In this document: positions 1 through 9,150 of the stretch, piece by piece
Numbering within the stretch: position 1 is the stretch's first letter
Layout: every line of letters starts with the position of its first letter
Assembly: GCA_965216105.1 (NCBI GenBank)
Contig: OZ244147.1
Location: 1,860,001 to 1,924,000 of the forward strand
DNA length: 64,000 bases
Source of the DNA: JAALLB01 sp017643495
Lineage (GTDB): Bacteria > Pseudomonadota > Alphaproteobacteria > Rhizobiales > Rhizobiaceae
Reading direction: 5' to 3'
Made by a program: the position numbers and the translations under genes
Notes under the pieces: generated by a model
The model's input: only the letters and a program-made list of their open reading frames with translations
Databases searched by the model: none
Told to the model about the DNA's origin: nothing

Positions 1-2
1 CG

Positions 3-431
3 GCGACTGTTCGACAGAACAAGGAAACACTTGGTCAGCGGCGCATTCAGGTAGATGAGAGCGTCGACAATGTGCGGGCTGCCGTTGTTTCGGCCTACAG
101 CCAGTATCAGGGTGCTACTGCTGCGGCCAGAGCCAACAATGAGCAGCTCAAGGCCGCACGGCTCGCCCTTCAGGGGGCAGTCGAGGAGCGCAATGTCGGT
201 CAGCGAACCACGCTTGATGTCCTTGATACGCAAAGCCAGGTTATCGCTGCACAGATTGCGCTGGCGAATTCAAGCAGGAATGTAAAAGTTGCCGGTTATG
301 CAATTCTGTCGGCCATAGGCAGGCTTTCTGCAAAGAAACTGGGTCTCAGGGTTTCCAATTATGATCCGAACGATCATCTTGAAGAAGTCCAGGACAAGTG
401 GTTCGGACTGAGAATTCCGAGCGGGAACTGA
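3..431 (+). CDS. tolC: TolC-family outer membrane efflux protein, C-terminal part
   Basis: Partial gene: the reading frame is open from the left edge and ends at TGA 429-431, so about 142 residues of the C-terminal half are present. Visible features are a long alpha-helical stretch rich in Ala, Gln, Asn and Arg, and the family hallmark near the end of the second repeat (EERNVGQRTTLDVLDTQ), where TolC proteins carry a G-T-R-T-x-L-D-V-L-D segment. TolC trimers form the outer-membrane channel and periplasmic tunnel for tripartite drug efflux and type I secretion. Its position directly ahead of popZ and valS matches the common alphaproteobacterial order, which suggests this is the housekeeping TolC rather than the second outer-membrane factor at 61.2 kb. 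The N-terminal half and signal peptide lie outside the window. Confidence 0.9.
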   Translation, partial: ATVRQNKETLGQRRIQVDESVDNVRAAVVSAYSQYQGATAAARANNEQLKAARLALQGAVEERNVGQRTTLDVLDTQSQVIAAQIALANSSRNVKVAGYAILSAIGRLSAKKLGLRVSNYDPNDHLEEVQDKWFGLRIPSGN

Positions 432-634
432 TTTCACTTTACATTCCCTGCAGTCAAGAATCGTATCCTGGTGGGATGCGCTGTCTAAACTGTTGAAAAA
501 TGCCGGGGCTACCGTCTCACGATTCCATTGCCGGGAGTTTTCGTACATTATGTATATTGCGAGGGGGCGGGCCTTGATTCGATTGGCTTTTTGGCTCTGC
601 CCGACAATCTGACAGTAAACGACCGGAGACCGAA

Positions 635-1801
635 ATGGCGGAAGCGGCAGCAAAAGAACCTTCGATGGAGGATATTCTTTCTTCCATCCGCAAGATCATA
701 GCGGATGAAGGAGGACCGTCGCGTGATGACGGGCCGGCCACAAACGAATCGCCAGCCCGTGCCCCAGTCCAGACTGCCCAGGAGCGATCAGCGCAACCGC
801 CTGCCGCCCAACAGCAAACGCCCCCGGCGCCACCTGCAACGCCAGCGCCTTCCAGCCAGGCCGCTCCAACACCTCCGCAATCACTAGCTGCACGGTCTGT
901 CCCGGAAGGTAGCCAATCCGCTTCAGCCCCGTCTGCCAATCGCATGCCAGAGCCATCTGCCCGACCAGCTACGCCTTCTACAGCCATGCCTTCCGAAACA
1001 GGTTCGGGTTTGCAGCAAGCCGCCCAGCCTGCAATGGACAATCGCCCGGTTCAATCTTCCGCATCGCCAGCCCCGGAGCAACATCGTCCGGCACCTTCGG
1101 CCATGAACAATGAACAGCGACCTGCAAGCCCGTCCGGTTCGCTTGCCAGTATTGCTGAATCCGTAAAGGCGCGTTCAGGGAATGAAACTCCTGCTGAACC
1201 CCGCTCTCCGTCATCCGGTTCTGCGATGGGCACATCAGCATCACAGGCGGAAACAATCGGTTTGAGCCGCACTGCGCTCGAGGCCCGGCCAGAGCCGTCA
1301 CCTGAAAGATCCGTCTCTCTCAATGCGGGTAGTGAAACTGCCGATGCACCGATGCAAAAGGACCCGGTTCACCGCATAGAACTGTCTGAAAGCGTGCCGG
1401 AAAACAATCCGGTCAAACCTCAGGCCAGTGCTGGTGCCACACAAGCGTCTTCTCCTGCTGGTGGGGAAGCCGAAATCATCAAGCCGTCAGAAGCCAGTGA
1501 AAGCGCCGCAAGTACCGAGCCTTCCGGAGAAGCTGTGTCCGTTTTTGCCGGTGCATCGACAAAGCAGGCTGATGAAGAGGCAAAAGCATTCAAGGGAGCC
1601 TTGATGTCTCCGAGTGCTGATAACGCTGTCAGTACCGCTTTTGACCGCTTGAAGCGCAGTACCATGGATGACATGGATGCAAAAACGGAAGCTATACTCC
1701 GTCCGATGCTGAGGGAATGGCTTGATGAGAACCTCCCAAAACTGGTTGAAAAACTGGTTCGCGAGGAGATCGAACGGGTTGCTCGCGGAAGCCAGTCGTA
1801 A
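635..1801 (+). CDS. popZ: PopZ-family polar organising protein (DUF2497), long linker
   Basis: 388 residues. The N-terminal helix (about residues 9-25, core EPSMEDILSSIRKIIADE) and the C-terminal block (about 335-385, with LRPMLREWLDENLPKLVE) are the two conserved ends of PopZ/DUF2497 proteins. Between them lie some 300 residues dominated by Pro, Ala, Ser, Glu and Gln, predicted to be disordered. In Caulobacter, PopZ self-assembles at the pole through its C-terminal helices, anchors ParB-bound centromeres and recruits regulators through the N-terminal helix. The Caulobacter protein is only about 177 residues, so this linker is unusually long. Location between tolC and valS agrees with other alphaproteobacteria. 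A GGAG (in ACCGGAGACC) just ahead of ATG 635 supports the start. Identification is firm at both ends; the linker itself carries no recognisable domain. Confidence 0.9.
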   Translation: MAEAAAKEPSMEDILSSIRKIIADEGGPSRDDGPATNESPARAPVQTAQERSAQPPAAQQQTPPAPPATPAPSSQAAPTPPQSLAARSVPEGSQSASAPSANRMPEPSARPATPSTAMPSETGSGLQQAAQPAMDNRPVQSSASPAPEQHRPAPSAMNNEQRPASPSGSLASIAESVKARSGNETPAEPRSPSSGSAMGTSASQAETIGLSRTALEARPEPSPERSVSLNAGSETADAPMQKDPVHRIELSESVPENNPVKPQASAGATQASSPAGGEAEIIKPSEASESAASTEPSGEAVSVFAGASTKQADEEAKAFKGALMSPSADNAVSTAFDRLKRSTMDDMDAKTEAILRPMLREWLDENLPKLVEKLVREEIERVARGSQS

Positions 1802-1806
1802 CCTTG

Positions 1807-1844
1807 CGGCAGGTTGCTGCCGTTCAATCTGATCCTGCTTTTTT
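1807..1844 (+). terminator. Possible weak terminator after popZ
   Basis: CGGCAG (1807-1812) and CTGCCG (1817-1822) form a six-base-pair hairpin with a four-base loop just after the popZ stop. The run of six T residues (1839-1844) sits 16 bases downstream instead of touching the stem, so intrinsic termination would be inefficient if it occurs at all. Confidence 0.3.
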
Positions 1845-1962
1845 GACACCGGCTATTTAGCTGGGTGCGCACATGCGCCTGTCATGGCACCAGACCTGTT
1901 GACTTATCTTCAGGCTTTGGCTTTACCTCCCGGACAAGTTCCAGTTCAAAACAGAGACCAAC

Positions 1963-4872
1963 ATGCTCGACAAAACGTATGATGCCGCGGCAATCGAACC
2001 CAAAATTGCCGAACAATGGGACAACGCCAATGCATTTGCAGCAGGCGCAGGAAAGCGGGACCAGGCAGAAACATACACGATCGTCATTCCGCCACCCAAT
2101 GTGACGGGCAGCCTGCATATGGGCCACGCCCTGAACAACACACTGCAGGATGTGTTGATCCGGTTTGAAAGAATGCGGGGCAAGGACGTTCTCTGGCAAC
2201 CGGGCATGGATCATGCAGGTATCGCGACCCAGATGGTGGTTGAACGCAAACTTGCCGAGAACAATGAGCCAGACCGCCATGCAATGGGCCGCGAAAAGTT
2301 TGTTGAGCGCGTATGGGAATGGAAAGCGGAGTCCGGTGGGACAATCTTCAACCAGTTGAAGCGGCTCGGGGCATCCTGTGACTGGTCCCGTGAACGGTTC
2401 ACGATGGATGAAGGCCTTTCCAAGGCGGTTTTGGAAGTGTTTGTCTCCCTGTACCGGGAAGGGCTGATTTATCGCGGAAAGCGACTGGTAAACTGGGACC
2501 CCAAGTTTGAAACTGCCATTTCCGACCTCGAAGTGGAGAATGTCGAGGTTGACGGCCACATGTGGCATTTCAAGTATCCGCTGGCGGATGGCGAGACGTA
2601 TGAGTATGTCGAGAAGGATGATGACGGCAATGTCACGCTCAGGGAAACCCGGGATTACATCTCGATAGCGACAACGCGTCCTGAAACCATGCTTGGAGAT
2701 GGTGCGGTGGCCGTGCACCCGTCTGATGAACGCTACACGCCGATTGTTGGCAAGCTTTGCGAAATACCTGTGGGACCGAAAGAACATCGCAGACTGATCC
2801 CGATTATCACGGATGAATATCCTGATCCCGAATTCGGGTCGGGCGCAGTGAAGATTACTGGCGCCCATGATTTCAATGACTATGGGGTCGCCAAGCGCAA
2901 CAATATTCCATGCTACCGCCTGATGGATATCAAGGCCGGCATGCGCACGGATGGCGCTGCCTATTCTGAAGATGCAGCGAAAGCGATCGAGATTGCACGA
3001 TCAGGTAACCTGCCGGATGAAGCCGCAGTGGATGCAATCAACCTTGTTCCGGACGAGTACCGGGGACTGGACCGGTTTGAAGCCCGCAAGCGCATTGTTG
3101 AAGACATCAATGCTGATGGGCTGGCCGTCACAGTGCTTGACGAAGAAGGCAATGCAGTACCGTTCGTTGAGAACAAGAAAATCATGCAGCCCTTCGGTGA
3201 CCGTTCCAATGTCGTTATCGAGCCGATGTTGACGGACCAATGGTTTGCCGATGCCGAAACTTTGGCCCGGCCGGCGATTGAATCCGTGCGGGAAGGGCGT
3301 ACCAACTTCGTCCCAAAGACTTGGGAAAACACTTATTTCAACTGGATGGAGAACATTCAGCCATGGTGTATTTCACGGCAGTTGTGGTGGGGTCACCAGA
3401 TCCCGGCGTGGTATGGTCCCGATGGCGAGATTTTTGTAGCCAAAACCGAGCAGGAAGCGATTGACGGTGCTGTCAATTTTTACCTGAATTCAAACGGTCC
3501 GTGGAAAGCGTGGGTTCAGGAGAAGCTTGACAATTTCAAGCCCGAGGAAATTCTCACACGTGATCCTGATGTGCTTGATACGTGGTTTTCTTCCGCCTTG
3601 TGGCCGTTTTCCACCCTTGGATGGCCTGACAAAACGCCAGAGCTGGAACGCTACTATCCCACAAACACCCTTGTAACCGGCTTTGATATCATCTTCTTCT
3701 GGGTCGCCAGAATGATGATGGCCGGACTTCATTTCATGAAGGACGAACAGGGGAACAGTGTCGAACCGTTCCATACGGTTTATGTTCATGCGCTGGTCCG
3801 GGACAAGCATGGCGCCAAAATGTCCAAGTCCAAGGGTAATGTCATCGACCCCCTGGAACTGATCGATGACTATGGTGCCGATGCCTTGCGCTTTACGCTT
3901 GCCATCATGGCTGCACAGGGCAGGGACGTTAAACTCGACCCCGCACGTATTGCCGGTTACCGGAATTTCGGAACCAAGCTGTGGAATGCCACCCGCTTCG
4001 CGCAGATGAACGGGGTGGTTCATTCATCGGATTTCAAGCCGGAAGATGCCAAGCTCACTGTAAACCGCTGGATTTTGACCGAACTTTCGAATTGCATTTC
4101 GGAAGTGACCGCCAATATCGAAAAATACCGTTTCAACGACATGGCAGGCAGTGCCTACAAGTTTGTATGGAACACATTCTGCGACTGGTATCTTGAACTG
4201 CTGAAGCCGGTGTTCAACGGCGATGACCAGCAGGCCAAGGAAGAGGCGCAGGCATGTGCAGGTTATGTGCTGGACCAGATTTACAAACTCCTTCATCCGG
4301 CAATGCCGTTCATGACGGAAAAGTTGTGGCAGGAAACCGCAGATCGGGATGCGTTGCTGTGCCATTCCGAATGGCCATCAGCCACGTTTCAGGATGTTCA
4401 GGCGGCAGATGAAATAAACTGGCTCGTCGAACTGGTCAGCCAAATCCGTTCGGTCAAGGCGGAAATGAACATCAAACCATCCGAGATACTGGCCATGGAT
4501 GTCCTCAATCCCGATGATGCGACACGCAACAGGCTGGATACCCATGCGGCGGCCTTGCGCATGCTTGCCCGAATTGAACCGGTCAGTATTTCTGAAAACG
4601 CACCCAAAGGGTCCGCGCAGATTGTGGTTGGCGAGGCAACCTATTGTCTGCGTCTTGAGGGTATCGTTGACTTTGATGCCGAGCGGGACCGTCTGGCCAA
4701 AGAAATGAAAAAGCTTGAAGGGGAGATCAAACGGCTGGAAGGGAAACTGGGAAATGAGAAATTTGTCAGCAACGCTCCAGAATCAGTTGTGGCCGAAGAA
4801 CGTGAAAAGCTTTCGAATTACCAGGCACATCTAACTCGGGTTAAAGAAGCAGCCGAGCGAATTAGCGGGTAA
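1963..4872 (+). CDS. valS: Valyl-tRNA synthetase
   Basis: 969 residues, full length for the family. This class I enzyme charges tRNA-Val in the cytoplasm and edits misactivated threonine. Visible: the HIGH-type signature in PPPNVTGSLHMGHAL (about residues 43-57), the editing-domain region with TTRPETMLGD (about 238-247), the class I KMSKS loop (KMSKSKGN, about 619-626), an anticodon-binding helical domain, and a C-terminal Lys/Glu-rich coiled coil (about 905-965) typical of ValRS. The start is ATG 1963; no strong Shine-Dalgarno is evident. It follows popZ after 161 bases and precedes a FadL-type porin gene, a familiar neighbourhood in Hyphomicrobiales. Nothing is missing or disrupted. Confidence 0.98.
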   Translation: MLDKTYDAAAIEPKIAEQWDNANAFAAGAGKRDQAETYTIVIPPPNVTGSLHMGHALNNTLQDVLIRFERMRGKDVLWQPGMDHAGIATQMVVERKLAENNEPDRHAMGREKFVERVWEWKAESGGTIFNQLKRLGASCDWSRERFTMDEGLSKAVLEVFVSLYREGLIYRGKRLVNWDPKFETAISDLEVENVEVDGHMWHFKYPLADGETYEYVEKDDDGNVTLRETRDYISIATTRPETMLGDGAVAVHPSDERYTPIVGKLCEIPVGPKEHRRLIPIITDEYPDPEFGSGAVKITGAHDFNDYGVAKRNNIPCYRLMDIKAGMRTDGAAYSEDAAKAIEIARSGNLPDEAAVDAINLVPDEYRGLDRFEARKRIVEDINADGLAVTVLDEEGNAVPFVENKKIMQPFGDRSNVVIEPMLTDQWFADAETLARPAIESVREGRTNFVPKTWENTYFNWMENIQPWCISRQLWWGHQIPAWYGPDGEIFVAKTEQEAIDGAVNFYLNSNGPWKAWVQEKLDNFKPEEILTRDPDVLDTWFSSALWPFSTLGWPDKTPELERYYPTNTLVTGFDIIFFWVARMMMAGLHFMKDEQGNSVEPFHTVYVHALVRDKHGAKMSKSKGNVIDPLELIDDYGADALRFTLAIMAAQGRDVKLDPARIAGYRNFGTKLWNATRFAQMNGVVHSSDFKPEDAKLTVNRWILTELSNCISEVTANIEKYRFNDMAGSAYKFVWNTFCDWYLELLKPVFNGDDQQAKEEAQACAGYVLDQIYKLLHPAMPFMTEKLWQETADRDALLCHSEWPSATFQDVQAADEINWLVELVSQIRSVKAEMNIKPSEILAMDVLNPDDATRNRLDTHAAALRMLARIEPVSISENAPKGSAQIVVGEATYCLRLEGIVDFDAERDRLAKEMKKLEGEIKRLEGKLGNEKFVSNAPESVVAEEREKLSNYQAHLTRVKEAAERISG

Positions 4873-4897
4873 AACCCTGCCGGTTTGTGGTTTTTTT
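4871..4897 (+). terminator. Possible weak terminator after valS
   Basis: AAACC and GGTTT can pair immediately after the valS stop, and a run of seven T residues (about 4891-4897) follows within a few bases. The stem is only five base pairs, so this is a tentative call. Confidence 0.35.
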
Positions 4898-5022
4898 GCA
4901 ACAAGTTCAACTTTTACGTATACGTCAACCGTGAAAATGGCCGAATGTAGGTTTCTGCCTAGAGACAGCCTGAATCTTTGCTGGTATGTGTCGAAAGTAT
5001 GACGACTACCTTGGAGGGTGTA

Positions 5023-6282
5023 ATGGGGCGTTTTATGAACAAGGCAACAGGTCTTGGAATTCTCTCTTCGGTGCTGGTTTCCACTGCAGCACTGGCAGGT
5101 GGCTTTGATCGCGGAGCGGTCAACATTGACCAGCTTTTCGACAGGGACCGGTTTAGCGCACGTGCAGGTGTCACGTATGTAAACCCGCAGCGTACAATCA
5201 ACAATATCCAGCGTCCGCCAGTCGGGGCCCCGTTTGCAGGTGCTTCCATTGATGTGGATGGTGACTATTGGGTGCCTCGCTTCGGAGTAAAGACCAATGT
5301 GGCGCAAGGAGTGGACTGTCTGGCGACTTATTCTGAACCTTTCGGTGCAGATGCCAAATACGGTACCAACAACATCTATTCACCTTCAGCAGTCGAATTC
5401 TATCTCGACACCCAGGATTATGGTCTGACCTGTTCGTATCAACACGCAATGGGCTCCACAAAATACGGCGACTCATTCCTGCGGTTCATCGCTGGTGGTT
5501 CTTACATGGAAGTGCAAGGCTTCCTGTCCAGGCAGAGCTTCCTTTTTGGCAGTGCTGGTCTTGGTGTCGCTCCCTTGACAGAGTTTGGTCTTGGTACATT
5601 CAGTATTGAGGATGAAGCGTTTGGCTGGCGTGCAGGTCTTGCCTATGAAATCCCGGAAATCGCACTGAACGCGACCATTCTCTACAGTTCCGAATACGAT
5701 CTAGATCTGACCGGCATTCAGAACAATACAGGCTTTTCAACGCTGACACCTGGTCAACAGGCTGCGCTTGGTGGTCCAACCATTCCGATCAGGCTGTTGG
5801 GTGCTGAAATTCCACAAGCACTGGATATCAAGCTTCAGACCGGTATCAATGAATCAACGCTTGTCTTCCTCAACATGCGTTGGCAGGACTGGAGCCGTTT
5901 GAGCATTCTTCCTGTTATCAACCGGAACACGAATACGCCGACCGGCTCAACCCTCGATGTCAGCTACCGTGACGGATATACCGTTACTGCGGGCTTCGGC
6001 AAAAAACTGTCCGAGAAGGTTTCAACTCTGACATCCCTTACCTGGGACAGGGGAACTTCAACGATTGTCGGCACTCAAAGCGATACCTGGACCCTGGCTG
6101 CCGGTATTCGCTACAAGGAAAATGACCGGCTTCGCTTCAGCTTCGGTGGTGCAATCGGTATCCTTGAAGGGGGTATGTCCAGTATCAACCCTGCAAACCC
6201 TGATCCTTCCAGCGGTATTACATACAGCTTCGATGCTGACTACGTATATGCCCTGACAACCAGCGTTAAATATCGCTTCTGA
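5023..6282 (+). CDS. FadL/OmpP1-type outer membrane transport protein
   Basis: 419 residues. A signal peptide (residues 1 to about 26, with hydrophobic core LGILSSVLVSTAALAG) is followed by alternating beta-strand sequence rich in Gly, Tyr, Thr and Asn that ends in YRF, a C-terminal aromatic residue typical of beta-barrels handled by the Bam complex. The pattern fits the OmpP1/FadL/TodX family, monomeric 14-stranded barrels that move long-chain fatty acids or other hydrophobic compounds across the outer membrane; the actual substrate cannot be read from the sequence. ATG 5023 is chosen because GGAGG (5013-5017) lies five bases upstream and the signal peptide then starts sensibly; an upstream TTG at 4978 would add an unlikely leader. 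A strong terminator follows, so it is probably a single transcription unit or the end of the valS unit. Confidence 0.85.
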   Translation: MGRFMNKATGLGILSSVLVSTAALAGGFDRGAVNIDQLFDRDRFSARAGVTYVNPQRTINNIQRPPVGAPFAGASIDVDGDYWVPRFGVKTNVAQGVDCLATYSEPFGADAKYGTNNIYSPSAVEFYLDTQDYGLTCSYQHAMGSTKYGDSFLRFIAGGSYMEVQGFLSRQSFLFGSAGLGVAPLTEFGLGTFSIEDEAFGWRAGLAYEIPEIALNATILYSSEYDLDLTGIQNNTGFSTLTPGQQAALGGPTIPIRLLGAEIPQALDIKLQTGINESTLVFLNMRWQDWSRLSILPVINRNTNTPTGSTLDVSYRDGYTVTAGFGKKLSEKVSTLTSLTWDRGTSTIVGTQSDTWTLAAGIRYKENDRLRFSFGGAIGILEGGMSSINPANPDPSSGITYSFDADYVYALTTSVKYRF

Positions 6283-6306
6283 TATCCAACAATCGTAAAA
6301 GCTTGC

Positions 6307-6334
6307 AAAACCCGGTCTTGTGGCCGGGTTTTTT
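6307..6334 (+). terminator. Rho-independent terminator after the FadL-type gene
   Basis: AAAACCCGG (6307-6315) pairs with CCGGGTTTT, the loop being about seven bases, and the descending arm runs directly into a T tract ending near 6334. It lies 25 bases after the stop codon and has the classic intrinsic terminator layout. Confidence 0.85.
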
Positions 6335-6600
6335 CATGTCTGATCAGTGAAGCAATAACGGAGTTTCGGGCGCGGTGTCTGTTTCACAGATCGTCATGCT
6401 GCATCCTGAAAACGTGACAGATTTGCAACATTCCGGAACTGAACCGGGTTCAGGTGCTGCAGAGCAGGCGATCGCCGCTTTTACGCCATAAAATCCGGTC
6501 ACCTGAAATTTACCTTTTTACGCGACTGGTTTAATTGATAACCGCATGCCCGTTGGGGGCAGGTTTCCCTTTATTGGCCAGCAAAAGGCATTCAATTACC
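6335..6600. other. Non-coding gap upstream of ilvD
   Basis: About 266 bases between the terminator of the porin gene and the ilvD start. It presumably holds the ilvD promoter, but I see no convincing -35/-10 pair, leader peptide with branched-chain residue codons, or riboswitch fold. A reading frame continuous with ilvD extends upstream to 6535, but its codons do not resemble IlvD. Confidence 0.5.
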
Positions 6601-8325
6601 ATGAGCAAAACTGTAATCGACAAGTCCAAACTTCCAAGCCGCCATACGACAGTTGGTCCGGCGCGTGCACCGCATCGTTCTTATCTCTACGCGATGGGGC
6701 TGTCCGAGCAGGAAATCGCTCAGCCGCTGGTTGGCGTTGCTTCCTGCTGGAACGAGGCAGCACCGTGCAACAATTCACTCATGCGCCAGGCGCAGGTCGT
6801 GAAAAAAGGCGTTGCTGCAGCGCACGGTACACCTCGCGAATTCTGTACGATTACGGTAACGGACGGTATCGCAATGGGGCACCAGGGCATGAAGTCCTCG
6901 CTCGTCTCCCGTGATGTTATTGCGGACAGTGTCGAGCTTACCATGCGCGGGCACTGCTATGACGCGATTGTCGGTCTGGCGGGCTGTGACAAGTCCCTGC
7001 CCGGAATGATGATGTCCATGGTCAGGCTTAATGTGCCGTCCGTGTTCATCTACGGGGGCTCAATCTTGCCGGGCAATTTCCGTGGAAAGCAGATCACAGT
7101 TCAGGATGTGTTTGAAGCGGTTGGCCAGCATTCCGTTGGTGCCATGTCTGATGAAGACTTGCAGGAGATCGAACAGGTAGCCTGTCCGTCATCCGGTTCA
7201 TGCGGTGCGCAGTTTACAGCCAATACAATGGCAACGGTGGCAGAAGCGATCGGTCTTGCCCTCCCATATTCATGTGGCGCGCCTGCACCTTACGAGATTC
7301 GTGACCGGTTCTGTTATGCAGCTGGTGAAAAGGTGATGGAACTCATCGCCAACAATATTCGTCCGAGAGACATCGTGACCCGCAAGGCTCTTGAAAATGC
7401 GGCAACGGTTGTTTCGGCGTCAGGCGGTTCCACCAATGCCGCGTTGCACCTGCCTGCGATTGCCCATGAGTGCGGTATCGAGTTCGACCTGTTTGATGTG
7501 GCCGAGATCTTCCGCAAAACCCCGTACATTGCCGATTTGAAGCCCGGCGGGAAATATGTGGCGAAAGACATGTTCGAGGCTGGCGGCATTCCGTTGCTGA
7601 TGAAGACCCTGCTTGAACACGGGTACCTGCATGGTGATTGCATGACCGTGACTGGCCGTACTTTGGCCGAAAACATGGAGCATGTTGAATGGAATTCGGA
7701 TCAGGACGTGGTTCGTCCTGCGAATAATCCGATTACCAAGACGGGTGGTGTTGTCGGCTTGAAAGGCAATCTTGCAGAAGATGGTGCGATCGTGAAGGTC
7801 GCCGGAATGTCGACGCTCAAGTTCAGCGGCCCGGCCAGATGTTTTGATTCCGAGGAAGCATGTTTCGAAGCGGTCAGCAAACGCGAATACAAGGAAGGCG
7901 AGGTTCTCGTCATCCGTTACGAAGGGCCAAAGGGTGGTCCTGGGATGCGTGAAATGCTGGCTACAACTGCTGCGCTTTACGGGCAGGGCATGGGCGACAA
8001 GGTTGCACTTATCACCGATGGTCGGTTCTCTGGAGCAACACGCGGTTTCTGCATCGGCCATGTAGGCCCGGAAGCTGCTGTTGGCGGTCCTATCGGACTG
8101 CTGCAGGACGGAGACATCATCACCATTGATGCAGTAGAGGGAACGCTTGACCATTCCCTTAGTGATGAAGAACTTGAAAAACGCCGGGCAAACTGGAAAC
8201 CGCGCGAAACCGATTACCAGTCCGGTGTGATCTGGAAGTATGCACAAACAGTCGGCTCAGCCCGAACCGGTGCTGTGACTCACCCAGGCGGAGCAAAAGA
8301 AATAACCTGCTATGCGGATATCTGA
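6601..8325 (+). CDS. ilvD: Dihydroxy-acid dehydratase
   Basis: 574 residues. It dehydrates 2,3-dihydroxy-isovalerate and 2,3-dihydroxy-3-methylvalerate to the 2-keto acids, the third step of valine and isoleucine synthesis, in the cytoplasm. Candidate iron-sulfur ligands are Cys56, Cys129 (in GLAGCDKSLPGM) and Cys201 (in PSSGSCGAQFTANTM). The length of about 570 residues and the cysteine spacing resemble the [2Fe-2S] branch more than the roughly 616-residue E. coli [4Fe-4S] enzyme; this is an inference. ATG 6601 matches the usual N-terminus; the open frame extends 22 codons further up without family resemblance. The last 14 bases overlap the start of exoR. Confidence 0.96.
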   Translation: MSKTVIDKSKLPSRHTTVGPARAPHRSYLYAMGLSEQEIAQPLVGVASCWNEAAPCNNSLMRQAQVVKKGVAAAHGTPREFCTITVTDGIAMGHQGMKSSLVSRDVIADSVELTMRGHCYDAIVGLAGCDKSLPGMMMSMVRLNVPSVFIYGGSILPGNFRGKQITVQDVFEAVGQHSVGAMSDEDLQEIEQVACPSSGSCGAQFTANTMATVAEAIGLALPYSCGAPAPYEIRDRFCYAAGEKVMELIANNIRPRDIVTRKALENAATVVSASGGSTNAALHLPAIAHECGIEFDLFDVAEIFRKTPYIADLKPGGKYVAKDMFEAGGIPLLMKTLLEHGYLHGDCMTVTGRTLAENMEHVEWNSDQDVVRPANNPITKTGGVVGLKGNLAEDGAIVKVAGMSTLKFSGPARCFDSEEACFEAVSKREYKEGEVLVIRYEGPKGGPGMREMLATTAALYGQGMGDKVALITDGRFSGATRGFCIGHVGPEAAVGGPIGLLQDGDIITIDAVEGTLDHSLSDEELEKRRANWKPRETDYQSGVIWKYAQTVGSARTGAVTHPGGAKEITCYADI

Positions 8326-9133
8326 CGTCAAGGCATTGATCATTGTTACCCTCGTGGGAGCCGGCATGGGTTTCATGCCTGCTCCTGCGCGGGCATTTGA
8401 TGCTTCGCGTATCATCGAGAATGATACGTCCTCGACCAAGATTTTCGAGTTTTTCTATAATTTCAAGCGTGAAGGGCGTCCGCAGGAAGCTGTTGAAGTC
8501 CTGAAATATGCCGCCGGGATCGGCAATTCAGCGGCCCAATGGAAGCTAGCCCGCATTTACCAGACAGGTGATGGGGTACAGGCGGACCACGAGCGGGCAT
8601 TCGAAATGTACAAAGAGATTGCCGCCCAATATCCATTTGCGCGGCCCAATACGCCAAACTGGCAATTCAGTGCAGATGCCCTGGTCGCTCTTGGCGACTA
8701 TTACAAGAACGGGGTGAGTGGTACGAGCATCAAGGTTGATGTTCCCAAGGCTCAAATGATGTACACCACTGCTGCCATGGTGTTCCGTCATCCTGATGCA
8801 CAGTTTGAACTGGGCCGGATGCAATTGCTGGATGAGCAATATTATGGCCAGCACAGGTTGGGCATACGCAATCTCAATCTTGCATATGGCAAAGGCCACG
8901 TGGGTGCCGAGGCGTTGCTTGGGTATTCGATTTTTGAAGGGGAACATACCAAGCGTGATCCGGTGCGCGGACTGGTAATGCTTGGAAATGCCAAGCGCAG
9001 GGCCAATTCACATGACCTGGAGTGGATTTCAACCTTGCATGATGATGCATTTGCGATTGCCAGTCCCGAGCAGCGTACAAAGGCGTTTGAATTGCTTGAG
9101 GCTTCTGCTTCCCCGTCTCCACTTACCCAGTAG
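8312..9133 (+). CDS. exoR: ExoR-like periplasmic Sel1-repeat regulator
   Basis: 273 residues with a signal peptide (about residues 1-28, APARAF at the cleavage region) and several Sel1-like/TPR-type helical repeats (for example AAQWKLARIYQTGDGV and AQFELGRMQLL). Length and repeat arrangement match ExoR of Sinorhizobium and Agrobacterium, the periplasmic protein that binds and restrains the sensor kinase ExoS/ChvG and thereby controls exopolysaccharide, motility and acid responses through ChvI. No exoS or chvI lies in this window. The start overlaps ilvD by 14 bases, so translation may be coupled, and no strong ribosome site is evident. A generic Sel1 protein is the alternative; the full-length similarity pattern makes ExoR more likely. 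Confidence 0.82.
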   Translation: MRISDVKALIIVTLVGAGMGFMPAPARAFDASRIIENDTSSTKIFEFFYNFKREGRPQEAVEVLKYAAGIGNSAAQWKLARIYQTGDGVQADHERAFEMYKEIAAQYPFARPNTPNWQFSADALVALGDYYKNGVSGTSIKVDVPKAQMMYTTAAMVFRHPDAQFELGRMQLLDEQYYGQHRLGIRNLNLAYGKGHVGAEALLGYSIFEGEHTKRDPVRGLVMLGNAKRRANSHDLEWISTLHDDAFAIASPEQRTKAFELLEASASPSPLTQ

Positions 9134-9150
9134 CAGGCAAGGTATTGCGC

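Noticed and set aside
1882..2868. A 328-codon open frame on the minus strand opposite valS
   Set aside because: Antisense to the catalytic region of ValRS, no family resemblance and no ribosome site.
7420..8247. A 275-codon open frame on the minus strand opposite ilvD
   Set aside because: Antisense to conserved IlvD sequence and without recognisable features.
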